A stretch of 64,000 nucleotides of DNA, taken from positions 13,655,702-13,719,701 of the forward strand of contig CM019716.1 of the NCBI GenBank assembly GCA_009760885.1, read 5' to 3'. Within the stretch, counting starts at the first letter, position 1. Every line of letters starts with the position of its first letter. Origin of the DNA: Achatina immaculata. Lineage: Eukaryota > Mollusca > Gastropoda > Stylommatophora > Achatinidae. The notes under the pieces are model-generated. The model saw nothing but the letters and a program-made list of their open reading frames with translations. It ran no database searches and had not been told where the DNA came from. This document shows, piece after piece, positions 13,301 to 28,300 of this stretch. The translations under genes and the position numbers were made by a program.

Positions 13301-16300
13301 AGTTTTTCCAGGTTCGTTCTTGATGTAATAAAAATGGCAAAAGCATCAGCAGACCTCCATCATGTAATGACAGTTAAGGAACACACATCATTAGAAAATG
13401 TCGTACACTCATCAAGGTAAAGAAGAAAACAAATAATGCCTTACATATCCTATTTGTACTGTGTGTGAAGGACTGTGTATATTTACATCTTTCAACCTTG
13501 TTCTCAGAATTGCACTTAAAATATTAAAAAACAATTATAAAGAATACAAACTTATTTTACAAAACTTACTGCCACTTCCAATAGGCTGAAGATATCTGTG
13601 AGAGTAAGTCACATTGAAGCAGCAAGCTACTGCTTGTGAAGATATTATCTCACCTCCAAGCCATGATTCTGTAAGTGGACTGATGTGATACCATCTACCA
13701 GCAATGGTTATAATGGACACTAGTGTAGGGATTATCATGCTTTCAACAGTGGAGGAGATTGCTGAGAAACCTGATTTTTAGATCCAGTAAAGGAATTAAT
13801 GAAAGCCACCATATCAATTTAACTGCTTGATAAGATCTTCAGCAAGGAATTAGTTGAAAACAGCTTCAAGTTTTTTTGCAGTTATACATAAGAAGATATA
13901 ACAATGATGGTGGAAAGAGCAAACTTTTAGCTGCTGGGATGAGTTGTTTAAACTTAAAGTTAAACAGTGCAAAAGAAAGGATATGCACAATCCACCAAAC
14001 ATCAATTGTTCCCCTGGCCTTGACCCCAGGATCAGGGAAGTGATCAATTCCTTTTGGTACTAGCAGTGCCATCTGGGCTGCATCTACATTCTTAATAGTC
14101 TCTGAAGGATGATAAGGAAAAAAAACAAGGTGGCTTATTAGGAAATATAAAGTAAACAAGACAAGTTCACAACAAAATCTTATTAAAAACGTGTTCAGAA
14201 AAAAAAGATAAACATCAGTTTCACTACTAAAGACCACAAAAATTCATAAAAGAGTTCAAGTTACTTGATGAGATATGAATCTATGTTCAGATGGCAGAAA
14301 AATTTCTTCCAAGATGCTGTCCAATTTGGCAGTCAGCGATTCATAGCTAACATGCTAGCATCAGAGGCAGTGAACCACAGCTGACCAAAACCCAGTCCCA
14401 CCTCTTTGTTGGTACCTCCAGTAACAAGCCCAGTCTGGCTAATGAGATAGGGATCGTTATAGTCCCAGTGGCAGTGGTATCTGTTAAAAAGAACTGTGCC
14501 ACCCCCACCTGCTTTCTTGCTCCACCCAGGTCTGAAAAAATAGCCACCATAAATCTTTACCCATTTTACTTGATGTTTGCTTCAACATCCTCACTGCATA
14601 AGCTGTAAAGAACATCTACTCATAGTTTTAGGGAGACAGAACAAGAACAAGAAAGCCACTACATCTAAGATAGCACTCACTCATAACATTTCACAAATAC
14701 ATTAATATATAATGTCTGCTCATAGTGCCCATAAAAACATTATAGATGATGGGTCATGAAAGACAAGCCCCACAGATTACTATATTCCATGTGTTGCAAA
14801 TGTTCCTATTCAACAAATGACAATGCTATCAATTTGAATATATAAAGTGGGGCCTTTTTTTGTGGTTCACCCTGTACAATGTCTATTTACAGCCGCCCAT
14901 AAATACTTATCTTATATCTTATATCCTTCCCATGCCGTTAAACGTCACATAGGGCTCGCAAAGTAGTTCACCAGTTTTTCCTGTCCTCGCTGAGTCTTTC
15001 AACCTCATCAAAGGATTTTATGCCTACTAATTTGGGATAAATATCGTTACGGAAACTCGCAGAGAAACCATAAATACACTAACACATAACTTGCCTAAGA
15101 AAACCCTGTAGCTTGTTTCATCCTCACTATTTCTCCAATTGTTTGGCCAGCCCAGAACTACAGTGTTATGTTTCAGACCTCCAAGGCCTGCACTCTGAAT
15201 TCTGAGAAGGATATATTTCATAATTAACTTGTGAAACAGCAACTATTACATAACTATTATAACAACTATGATATCTTCTTTTATTTCTGTGTTTAGCTTC
15301 TAGGTTGCTGTTTGGGCAGTCCGGAAGAACAGCGAACAGCAAAACCTCTATCTTAATGCAAAGAAAACTAAATTGATGACAACTGACAAAACAAACAAGG
15401 CAGATGAAATATGTATCAATGAGGAAAAACTGGAAGAAGTCGAGAGTTTTGAATATCTTGGATCACTACTAATAAGTAATGGAGATACAATGAGGGAAAT
15501 TAAAAAGAGGACATCTATTGGTCTTCAGAAAGTAAAACAACTAAAGAATCTGTGGAGAGGAGCAGACAGAACTACAAAAATAAGATTTTTAAGGCCATGC
15601 ATCTTTCCCATCGCAACATATGCCTGTGAGACCTGGACGCTTAACAAAACAGCTGAGAAACACATAAATGCCTTTGAATGTAAATGCTATAGAAGAGTTC
15701 TTCAAATATCATGGACACAAAAAAGAACAAATATATCTATACTACAAGAACTTAATATTGAAGAAGGCTGGCTAGTAAAGAGGATTAAAGAGAGAAAACT
15801 TAAATATTTTGGACACATTAAACGTCATGATAATCTAGAGAAGACCATCTTGGAAGGGTACATAATGGGATAAAGAAAAAGAGGAAGACCAAGGCAAAGA
15901 TGGCTGCAAAACATCATTGATGATCTGCAAATGGATGCATCAGCAGCAGGCCATCTTTCTCACAACCAAGAGGCCTACAGGAGTGCTGTTTGGGAGGCAA
16001 AGTTCCGCAAGGGACATGCAAATGAGTGAATGAGCTTCTAGGTTATGTTAAATCTGAAGCTGTCATGCCTGGATTAACTTCACAGTTTTCCCTGTGCTCT
16101 GGAGGGTGTCCCATAGCTTCTGTCTCAGATTCAGATTCTATGGTCAGTACAGATGCATAGGTCTGCATATACTGGTCACTCTTCTTGGAGTAACTATCTG
16201 AAGTCTCCTAATTTCATTCTTGACCTCTTACTGCCAAAAATGGCACTGTCAGTGCTTTGTGACATTTTTGTATGGCATGCTTCTAACACAAAATTGTCAC

Positions 16301-19300
16301 ACTCTTTATCCTATATTGAATTAATTATCTTTAGTCTGATATATGATACGTTTGTGTTGAACTTATTGGGCACATGAAATATTCCACATAAGGCTCACTC
16401 ACTTTGTGCTGAAAAATTCAGAAAAAAATGTATGCCTGCACAGGTGGAAAATAATTCAGGACAGGAAGAATTTAACAATCGATAAATTAAAAATTGCATA
16501 TTTGAAAACTGGGATTTCTTTCTTAATAGAATAAATCACTAATATATTTCAAATGAAAAGTACTGAATTTCAAGTAAAAAAAATGCAATGCTGACTAAAA
16601 AGTACTCTATTTCAACAATAAATTAAAAATATATTATCAGCAGAGTAATTTTTTTCAACTGCAGATTAAAGTGATGGTTGTGAACACAATATCACTTTTA
16701 GTTACAAAATGAAACTACTAACTGCTAAAATATTACATTAAAAAAAATAAAACTCGTAATTATGCCCATAAAGGAACAGCAAAGTTTTTTTTCTGATAGA
16801 TGCTTACGGCCATTAAAGAATAGTTGATCTAAATATTATCTACTCTCTCTCTTTAATAGTCAATCTGGCAGATGGGGCGGGGAAAGATACATTTTTTATG
16901 ATAGTGGAACATATCAAGAAATTGGTTCTTAGGGAATCAAATAAAGTTGCTTATATCTCAGCACACATCAGAACATGATTTATTTGTTACAAGATTTTCA
17001 CAACAGCAGCATCTGCCAAGAGCTTCAGTTCATTTGCAGGGAGCTACAACTACAGCATCTTATGATAATACATGTCACTGCAGATCAACAGATATCCTAG
17101 TTAATGCATCACTTCCTTTTGAATTCTGTTGTATTAGCCAAGACAATGCACAGAATTACAATTGGCAACATCTACATTTTGCTTATGCAAAGAACAGGAC
17201 ACTGGACTGAAAAGTCATATATGCTATACATGTATTAAGTAAACCAAAAATAGGAAGCAGTTCTGACTGCATCTGCAGTGAGCCAGGAATGACAATGGAA
17301 CATGTTCTACAAGACCACAGAGTGAATGAAGAGAATGGCTGTATGGAAAGAACTGTGGCCATCAGTAGTTCTAATGAAAGAAAAGTGTTTCAGAAACATC
17401 ACAGCCTTAAAAATGACACAAAATTTACAACTTAGTCCTAAATCTTAGACCAAAATCAACATAAAAAGTAAAGGTAAAATCCCTTTTTCCATGCCATTAA
17501 GCCATACAGGGGATATGGTGTTAGGCCCATATTTCCAAGACCATCGGCACATGAAGATGAGATGTATCAGTGTCACACCAGGCCACATTTACCTTCCCAG
17601 ATTCCCAGGGCCTTTTTTGTGTGTCTTATCTTATCTTATATCTTATATCCTTCCCGTGCCGTTAAACGTCACATAGGGCTCGCAAAGTAGTTCGCCAATT
17701 TTTCCTGTCTTCGGCGAGTCTTTCAACCTCAGCAAAGGATTTTATGCCTGTTAACTTGGCCTCTCTTAATAATGTCCTCTTCAGAGTTTCACGCGGTCTG
17801 CCCTTTTTTTCTTCAGCCTGTTGTGTTCCACTTGATAGCTTGTTTTGGGATTATCTGCTCATTTCTTCTCATCAAGTGACCAACATATGTCCATCTCCTT
17901 TTCCTGATCACCTGTGAGACTGGTTGTTGTTCAGTCATCTGTCTTATCTCTGCATTGTTCTTGAATTCATTCCACTTGATGCCGAGTATTTTCCTTAGGC
18001 ATTTGTTTTCAAAAGAGTCTAATTTCTTTTCTATTTCTTTAGTTGTTTTCCAGCTTTCGCATGCATAAATGAGGGTGGATATTACATTTGAATTGAATAG
18101 TCTTAACTTGGTTTTTGTGCTTATAACTTTTGAATTCCATATGTTCTCAAGATTCTTGAAGATTGATGCTGCTTTTGCAATTCTGATCCTAACTTCCTTT
18201 CTAGTGTCACCATCCTGGTCTATGTAGCTGCCAAGGTATGCAAATTGATTGACTTCTTCAATATCTATCCCTTCTATGTGTATTTTTCCATTTTGATTGA
18301 TGGGAATTTTCATTATTTTTGTTTTGTCCTTGTTAATTTCAAGTCCTATTTTGCTAGCCAGTGAAGACAGGCTATCTGTTTTTTCTTGCATGGAATTCAC
18401 ATTATTACTGATAAGAGTTATGTCATCAGCAAAATCAAGATCTTCTAGTTGGGTCCCATGTACCCAGTCAATACCTGTGTTACCTGTGCAGCATTTTTTC
18501 ATTATGAAGTCTATTGTAATCCCAAAAAGTAAAGGAGACAGTATACATCCTTTTTGTGTGTACCAGAAAAAAATCCCACTGCTGGGACTAAAACTTGGTA
18601 CCACCAGAGTAGTAAAACTGAATGCCTAACTGCTCAGCTAACCAGGATAATCAACATACGAAACAAAACAAAACAAAACAAAAGCTGCAAAGATGAAATT
18701 TACATAAAACTGTATTTACAGTAGGACCTTACATTTGGCACAGTCCCTCTACTACATTGCTGGCAATGCTAACATCAGAAAATCCCTTGACATTGTGCTT
18801 CTTTATCAGGTTCTGAAGAGTCTGAAAAGAAAGGAGCATACGAGTATATCAATCCTATGAAGAAAAACAGAAGTGTAAATAGCATGTATCATTAACTCTT
18901 TCAAAATCAACACCAAACATATTCATGATACTTTTATCTAGCTTTCTAAATATTTAGAAAATATTAATGCATCACTTTCATTTTTTTATTTTTTGAGTTG
19001 AAGTTTGATACCATATTTACCGTTTTTAAAGCTGACCAATGAAAGTGCAGAAAACAGTGGTCTAGAAATTTGAAAAAAACTTTCTTCAAATAATGACATT
19101 TTACATTAAAAAAAAACACAACACATTATTGAAAGATTAATGCAGATTTACCAAGGTAACGAGCCCAGTAGACTGAAAGAGTGAGCTCTGCCTAACCATG
19201 ACGGCTTAAAAAAGTACTCTGGTAATTGTGCATCAAAACACACAAAAAAATCAGTCCTTATGGATGCTTCTTCATATAGTGATGAACAGGCTGACTTCTT

Positions 19301-22300
19301 GTGGCTAGGCAACTGGTTACCCTACTTAAATGTCAGGTTAAAAAGTCAGACTTTCAGCTGTATCTTTTGTTCACCTCATAATATTTACTTCAAATAATCA
19401 GCATTCACTACATGCTTTATCCCTGCAGCTAACCATTAAAATCAATAATACATCAGAAATGAAGTTAAACAATATAAAGCTGAACAATAAAATGGTTCAA
19501 AGATTAAAATCTATGATAGAGACAGAAAGATTAACCCAGCTAAACCTAGGTAAATCAAAAAGAAGGATCATGTTCAACGTACCTGTTTGCTGGCCTGTGC
19601 ATCTTGACGCCTGTCCCTGAACTGTCCCTCCAGCACACTGTTGACCAGCACCAACCCTTTGCCTGAAAAATGTAGAAATTACATTCAAAACAATTTACAT
19701 GATAAATTAAACTGGTCTGTTTAAAGAGCTCTTATTTGATTTTCTCACCAAGACTGCATTAATCTTCTCATGTATTTTGCTCATTCCTCTTACGTGTGCT
19801 CACCATGTATCTTTCCTTAAAAAAAAAAAAATTTTCTTAGTTGAATGGCTGCACTACCTAATGACACTCTTCTACAATCTCTACAAAGACTTTTTTAACT
19901 TATTTATTATCATAGACTGAAGCTCATAGCTATAAAAAGTATGTTTTGTAGCATTTTCAAACCATGGGGGTATGACCACCACAAGACAGTATACCACAAA
20001 AAACATTCACACTAAGATCTGTAGGTAACAGAGGAAGGGGCTGCCCATGTAAGAGATGGAGAAGAAAATTACAGAAGTTTTAAATATACCATTATACAAA
20101 ACACACGGCACAGCCCTATCAAGACGTCTGTACGTTCCCTTAACACAGAGAATGTATATGAGGAAGGAGACAAGGCAAGTCAAGACAAGGGAGTGTGAAG
20201 TGTTAGTGCCTTCACATTTCAAGACCATTTCAGCATTTGAGGTAGGGATGCCAGAAACAGTCCTCGCTGTCTTTTGTTTTTCTTTTAGGGAAATCCTAGG
20301 TACCCATTTTTTGAGGCTGAGTTGACCCTAGCACCAGCTGATCCAGAAAATTCTGCCCAAGTGCAAAATCAAACCAGGGACCTTCTGATTGGCAGGTAAA
20401 TGCACTAACCTCTACATCACTGCAGCACTCCATGGTTATAAACTGATTTTTTTTTTTTTCAGAATAAGGGTTAAAGCTGTTTGACTCACCTGCTTTCAAC
20501 TGACTGGCAAGCAAGATCATTTTTGGATGTTTGGGCTGGAGATTTTCATCCATTTTCATCAGCACAAGAAGCTGTGGTCTATGGGTATAGGAAACAAAGA
20601 GAATTAGAAAATTAAATTAAGAGAATGAACAACTTTAGTTTTTCACTAATTTATAGCTAGGTTAGCACTAAAACTTTGTCAAAGAAGTGTCAAATATTGT
20701 CATGTAGACACAGCACTCTAGTCTTTGTTCACTGGCAAGGCAAATGTTGTCGTTACTGAAAACTTCAAGCTTGAAGCTGATTCCTAAACATTTTAATTAG
20801 GCACAACAACACCATTTTATTTATACTTGTGAAAAAAAAAATATGCATCTAATGTGTCTCTATTTATATCTGGCCATGCTATTGGCTGACTGGTGTGTTT
20901 TCTCATGCTCCGTAAGTGCCACCTTTCCTTTGTATTTACTGCACTGACTCCGCTCTGCTAGTAGCTCTTATCTTTTCTCACGCTCACCTCCAGTTTTTGG
21001 TGTGTGGAGGACCAGACTGAAGCCTTAGAAGAGAGTAGCGCGCAGCAGACATCGCAAGACCTCGGATTCCATCACCCCATTCTTGTTCAGCTCTGTAGGA
21101 CAAATGATATTGCATCTCATACAATAAACAGGAAATAATCAATAAACGGGAAATGACCTTCTCACGAAAATAAGACCTATGTAAAATAGGATTAGCAGGA
21201 ATAAATGAATCAAAATTGATTAGTTATTTTTTTCTTGCTGTAATTTTTAATTTGCTGTCTCATCATATGAAATATTAGTTCTTATATCAATGCGTGGGCG
21301 TGTGAGTGGCAAAGTGGTTAGTTCACTTGTTGCTCATGGTGAAGGTCAGGCAGTTTGAATCCAGCCAGAGGTGCCCCAGTCACCAAGCTGTAAAAATAGG
21401 TACCTGAATTCTTCTAGAGCCGAGGAAGTAAACGTGGCCAGATGTGATGCTGACCACATCACCCTCTAGTGTGCTGACAGGTCAAGGAAAATATGGGCAA
21501 TAACACTATATCTCTATGTGCCTCTAAGGCATGACAGGGTTATCCTTTTTTAAAAAAATATCAGTGTGTGGAATAATTTATAGTCTATAACGGTATTTTA
21601 ATATTTTTAAGGTAATTTGTTATAGCGATAACAAGGACATGTGAATGACAAAAGTTTAAAATAACAGTGTAAGTATTAGATAACATTCAGTGTTAAAATT
21701 CTGAAAATTCATATTTCACAGCCTATGAATATTATTAATTCTGGCCACAAATTTACAATACAGACTTAACACCAGAAGTGATTTAGTTTCTATTAAATTT
21801 CATATAGTCCACATACAGTAAGTTTGAACTGTTGTTGTTTTTATAATCTGTGTATATTTCACTATTCTACTTGCTTTCAGCAACTGCAAATATTTCATTG
21901 CTTCAGAGAATTTCATGGCTTCTGTTTCCAAACAGTCGCAAATATTTTAACGTGAGAACTGTTTTTTTAACTAGCTTTTGAAGGTATTCAGTAGTTGTAT
22001 CATTTAAAATAATCTTTATCATTTACTTTTTCCCTGCAGGAATTAAGCATACTCTAGGTTTAATATTCAGTATATTCCAAATACACTACTCTTTACACAA
22101 TATTCATTGACATACATTGTTTTCCAAATTAGATCAAATCTTTGCAACCATTTTACAGTAGATGCAAATTCTAAAGGAACATTAGACTTACCCTTTGTAC
22201 TCTATGTACTTGTAAATACCAAATGCCAGGGCCAGTGCAGCCAGAGCAAAGTACCAGCTTGATATAAACATCAAGACTATGCACAATGATAAGCCTAGCA

Positions 22301-25300
22301 GTGACATTGTCCTGTAGATGACAACAGGGAATTACATCCATTATGCCAAATGACTAAAAGTGGGCTTGACCATTAACCAAGGTAAGACAGAGTATATGAG
22401 ATATCAAGAGACCAAGAGCAGAATGATCCAGATTATATAAATGTTGGAGATAATGATCATTAGGAAAGCAGAAACATACAAATATCTAAGCACAACCTTC
22501 AAAAGAAGTAACACAGTAGGTGAGGAAATTAACAGTAGAGTACTGATAGGGAGTAAAATATATTTTGCCTTGCAACACCTGTTAAAGTCCAAAATCCTGT
22601 CCCAAAACACCAAAATAACAATCTACAAAACTATAATAAGACCAGACGTCATGTATGGATCAGAAACATGGAATACAACAAAGAAAGACGAACGACAGTT
22701 ACAGATATTTGAGAACAAGATCCTAAGAAGAATCTTTGGTATCCATAAAGGAAACCAACAGTGGAGAATGGAGAGCTAGAAAGAACACTGAACTGAACAC
22801 CTTATTTAAATCCCAATGAATTATAAATGTCTTGAAACTGAACAGACTATGGTGGTTAGGCCATGTAGAAAGAATGGAAGAGAACAGACAAACAAAAATT
22901 ATGTATGTACAAGAAATGAAGGGAACAAGAACAAGGGTTAGACCAAGATAGAGATGGAAAGACAACATAGAAGAAGATATAAAGGAAATTGGTGCCACCA
23001 ACTGGAGACAGAAGATAAGGAATAGAGAGGAATGGAGGCAAACTTTATCTGCAGCAATGAGCCTTAATGGTTTAGAAAGCTGGAGAAGAAGAAGAAGGAA
23101 GAAGAAAGAAGAAAGGAGAAAGAAGAAGAAGAATAAGCCAAATGATAACATCAAAAATCAAGAAATATCACTTTTTTTTTCTTTCACTCACTGTAGATTT
23201 AAATGAAATGCCTTATTCATGGAATATTTACAGCTTAGCAAAAAAGTTATTACTTTTTTTGTTATTTAGAGTGAACTGCTTTGAATTATTGACACTAGCA
23301 TAGATTCAGAAATATATGACTTTAGTGGCATATGACATACCAGTGGTAATACTTGAACCTGGGTCTCCAGTTTGGTGTTTGCAACAAAGTCTGTAGAGTG
23401 CAAGCCATGTTGACAAAGCCATAGCACATGAGGAAAAACCTGCACAATATAGTAAATAGTAATATATAATATGCCAACATCATCTTCTTGTATTTTTTTT
23501 CTAATTCACATTCCCCAACAAAGTTTTAGGACAGGGGGGTCTTCACCAGTTATGCTTCACAGACTATGATAACCGTATCATCACAGTAACTTTTACTCCC
23601 ACTTTTTTTCATAGTGTCATAATTATAAGGGTAGGAAAGAGTAAAGACAGTTGTACTAGACACAGGACACAGAGTTAGTGATCCAAGAAAAGCTCAACAA
23701 TCATATACAGTATAACCACAGTGCTTCTGGTAGAAGGCCAATGTATTACTACAGACCAGCCAACAGGGTCAGAATCAATACATTCTTCATGGTGGCTGAG
23801 TTTGGTGAGAAGCTTGTGTTTAGATCCTGTGTAGGAATCATGAGGGCTATCATAATCTGTTTCCATTCACCCTTATGGTGTGAATTTCAAGGTTCTTCAT
23901 GAAGTATCTACTTGGTACCAAGAACAGAAGTTCACAGTAACACAGAAGTGTAATAAACAACAAAATGAATTTTGTAATAGTATTTTAATAATAACATGTG
24001 CATGTCTTTTTTGTGTGTAGATTTATTTATTGTTTTGTTTTATTTGTTGTCTTTCACACAGGTGCATTGCTGAAATACTGGGTTGTTCTGTTGTTTTTCA
24101 TTATCATGTTTTTCCTTGTCATCCTGTTTTGCCATTCTCTCCTTTCCTTTCTTTCTTTGGTAAACTGAACCATACATCTCTGCCTAACTATACTCTACAA
24201 GGAACATCATTAGCCACACTTATACATATCCAAAAACAGTTTTAATCTATTTTGCTTTAAAATAATATGTGACTTTGTGGAATGAACTCACATTGTAATA
24301 ATAGGAGCGACATGGTCCAAGTTTCCAATAATGATACCTATCTCTGTGATGCAAGCTGTGAGCAATAACGCACGAACTGGCTCTCCACGTTTTGTAGTCA
24401 CACTGAACACACGCAAAAATGGAACCACATTGTCTTTAGCAATGGCCTGAAACAATCTTGGCGCACCTGAAAATGCAGAAGATGTGGATGTAAAAGTGCA
24501 AGAGCAGTCTGTCCATGTTCTTTAATTTTTATAAATTTGTTAAATATGGGGTTCACCAGTAAGACAAAGTTTGCTATTTTCTACAAGTTTCTTGTAAATT
24601 TATGCTTATGCCTCTTGTTTTTTTTTACTATATTTGGTGATACAGATACACATGGACTGGACATCCTTGTTGCACATGTTCTGGATTTAGAATTCAGCTG
24701 CTCCATGGATGTTCATTTTAGAGAGATTAATTGGCAAATGTTCAGTTAATGGATGATTATAGAATTTTATCAGATGGATATTTTTCAGGCTGTTTGTGCT
24801 ATTGCTGCTACAGAAAAAAAATTGTTTTATTATATAAAATGATTCTCAAATATAGATATTAAAAAGAGAAACTAATTCTCATCAAATAAAAAGAGAAACT
24901 AATGAAACGAATTCTCAAATATAGATATTAAAAAGGGAAACTAACAGAGCCAGAATTAATGAACAATTAAGAAAACACTTGTGCAAGCAGAGGTTACAAC
25001 ATGAAAATAACTCAGGAGATATGAACTTGTGACCACCACCTTAAGATAGAAACTGCTTCAGAACTCTCCTCTAATGGCTCCCAGTAGAAAATTCTAAAGT
25101 AGTGGATATCACTTGTTTATGGAAGTTGCATTATTCTGTTGAGCATCTTCCCTAACTGTGATTTTATCAATATTTATTTGGCATAATTTGCACACAGTTA
25201 ACACCACACTGTATTAGTGTTGAAAAATCTGGTTTCTTAGTGTCTGCACAACTGTACAAAAGGAACAAATGAGAGACAATTCCATATTTTATTTCCTCTG

Positions 25301-28300
25301 ATTTATTTTAAAAAACATACAGAAAGAAAAATGAGATAAAATTATTTTTAAAAAAATATATGAACCTATAGGGATCTGGCCAGGATTAATGCACTTATCC
25401 CACGGTGAGATGGATTGGGATACTGACAAATCTGATGAAAATGTCTGTTCCTAAAAGCTGAGAAACTCTAATAGCATCAACATTTACAAAACTGCCAAAC
25501 TTCCTACTCTTTTTTTTTATCAATTTAACTTAAAAAATAAATTTTGATTAACAATATAAAAAATGAGAGTAAGAAACATGAAGGAAGAAAATAAAAATAT
25601 TTCAGAACTAAGGTGAACAAAGCAAGTTCTAGAAACAGTCTTGGAGCCCTGGACATGATAGAATAAAGAGCAGTCACACAAAGAAAGAACATCAACATAC
25701 CTGTAATACTCTGAAGTCCAGCACCCAGTGTTGACAAGAAAGCTCCAATAACAATAACCCATTCATGAGGCCAAGCAATCATACCAATAATCAATTTTCC
25801 ACCAATACTCTCACCATATCTGGATGGTAAAATCAAACAGAGCAACAATTTCAGTTATTACTAAACACCCTATTCCCAACTGTGCACATTATGTGACTAT
25901 TCAGCAACAGTAAATGAAAACAGTAAATCAAAGCTGAAATACAGATAGGCAAATTTTGTACTTTGCCCTATAATAAAAAAAAGGTAAAATTCCCATTTCC
26001 ATGCCATTAAGGCATATTGGGGAATACAGTGTTAGTCCATATTTTCCATGAAAGTGTGATGTGGTCACTATCACACCTGGCTGCTTTACACGCCCAGATT
26101 TCTCTGGTACCTATTTTTAGAGGCTGGGTGAACCCCGGGGCCTTTTTGGTGTGTACCAGAAAAAATCCCACTGCTAGGACTGAACCTGGTACCACCAGAT
26201 TAGAAAAACCGAGCGCCTAACCACTCAGCTAATCAGGACGCCAAAAAAAAAATTCTTTAAAATTCTGTTCCAGATGTCAAGTTAATAATAAGTATACAAA
26301 TCTGGGATAAGACTGTGTCCTGCTTGGATCTGAAACATGAAGCACAGTAAAGCAAAATAAAAAAACTATAAAGCAAAATAAAAAAAACTATAAAGCAAAA
26401 TAAAAAAAAAACGGTTGGCAAGAACATACATTTTAAAAAGACTCTTTCATTAACAACAGCAGAAAATGTCAACTTATAAGAAATTAACATCTTTATAGTT
26501 TGATCAAAGAACTCTGATCATCTCCATTATGGAAGAAAACAGATAACACTGTTTTGGAACACATGAAGAGAATGGGAGAGAAAGGAAGAGAAAGGAAGGG
26601 AACAAAATAACCTTATGTGCACAGCTTTGTTGATAACTTTTTGCATGCCTGTACATGGATGTATCCTCAAACTGTAGCTGAATACGACAGAGTAAAGATC
26701 TATATTTTCCCAGCATTTTCAGTTTCTGAGTTTTCTGTTTTCTATGACGGTTAAAATTAATTTATAACCAAAGTTTTTTGGTGGAGTATTTTTTTTTAAT
26801 AATGATGCAAAATCTAAAAATAGCTAAAAAAATATCTGTAATTTGCATACCTACATAATTTACCTGTATATATATCTGTATATAGCTATGAATATTTTAA
26901 GAATTTGTTTTTCATTTTTTGCAAAACAGATTTTTCCTTCCTAGTATTTTATTTTAATGTATTTTTCCTTTGATACATTTCATGTTTCTGTGGCCTGCTA
27001 AAACAGAAAAAAAACAAACTTACTTGTCTCGCATGACATCTCCTTGTATACAGGCACCAAAAAACAGTACACTGGAGAGATCTTTTAGTAAATAGGAAAA
27101 CATAACCAAAATATCTCGTCCAAAGCCACCCATCTGGTAATATAGTACACTAAAACATGCATCCCTCACTTTTTGACCACCTATTCTTTCAAGCACTGTC
27201 AAATGTAGTTAGAGACCATACATTCAACCACATGGTCCACTCTTCTGACTGATTTCACCCACCTTCTATGCAGTTCTTCCCTGACTAACCAAAAGCTTCA
27301 TGTCATACTGAACTCTGTGCCATCGGTCTTGTTTTCAGAAGTCGATCAAAGTGAATCTCTTGCGCCCATGCTTATAATATTCTTATACATGTGCTTTGAA
27401 TACATTTATATGTGTGTTTATAATAGTCAATAATGTCTCCTAAATATAGTGGCAAAGCTATATTAACCCATGAAGTTCTCAATTAAAAAAAAAAACTAAC
27501 TAATAAAACTTAGTTACCAAGGCATATCCAATGATGATACAGAACCCAAGCTAAGCATATCTCACTCAACAGTTAGTACAATTCTTAAGGATAAGGCCAA
27601 ACTGCTGAAGCAAATAAAAAACACAATGCTATAAAGTCATCAGGAACTGGGAGAGTTTATTTTTGTTTATTTATCTTTCACATGCATTCGCAAAATATAT
27701 ATACTGCACAAGTTACATTTTTCAGCAACTGAAATGCAAAAGCCAGGTTAAAAAAAAAAAAAAAAAACGACTGGATTTCATTTTTTTGACCATTTCTGAT
27801 GTTCAACTATTCTTTTTTTTTTCATAGCTAGTTAAATAAGAGGAGACACATATAGTGAAAAGAATCAATTCTATCACTGTTACTGGACAAAAGACCTGTA
27901 TGTCATGTGACTCAATGCAGGAAAAAATTCATCTTTCATGTTCAGCTTTTGGGCCATACTGAGCCCTATCATCAGTACTGGTAAAACTGTCATGTGAGAT
28001 GAAAAAATGCTACTGTTATCAAAAGGATAAAGCCTGCAGCTTTCATCAGTTCTGTGAGACTGGGCTATAATATCTGCCTCATATTCCATCCTCTAAAAAT
28101 AAGTGCTATCAGGTACATCCTTGTACGCTCTTGTAGTATCAGGTACATCCTTGTATGATCTTGTAGTATCAGGTACATCCTTGTATGCTTTTGTAGTATC
28201 AGGTAAATACTTGCATACTCTTGTAGTATCAGGCACATCTTTGTATGCTCTTGTAGTAAGAGGTACATCCTTGCATGCTCTTGAAGTATCAGGTACGTCA

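Noticed and set aside
13866..14237. 123-codon minus frame taken as a whole
   Set aside because: Only 13985-14101 is a KCC exon; the rest is intron read-through in the same frame.
15373..15873. 166-codon frame resembling a host gene
   Set aside because: C-terminal part of a LINE reverse transcriptase with flanking target-site duplications.
22723..23154. 143-codon hydrophobic minus-strand frame resembling a membrane protein
   Set aside because: Antisense of LINE family C and its GAA-rich tail, which reads as Phe/Leu/Ser.
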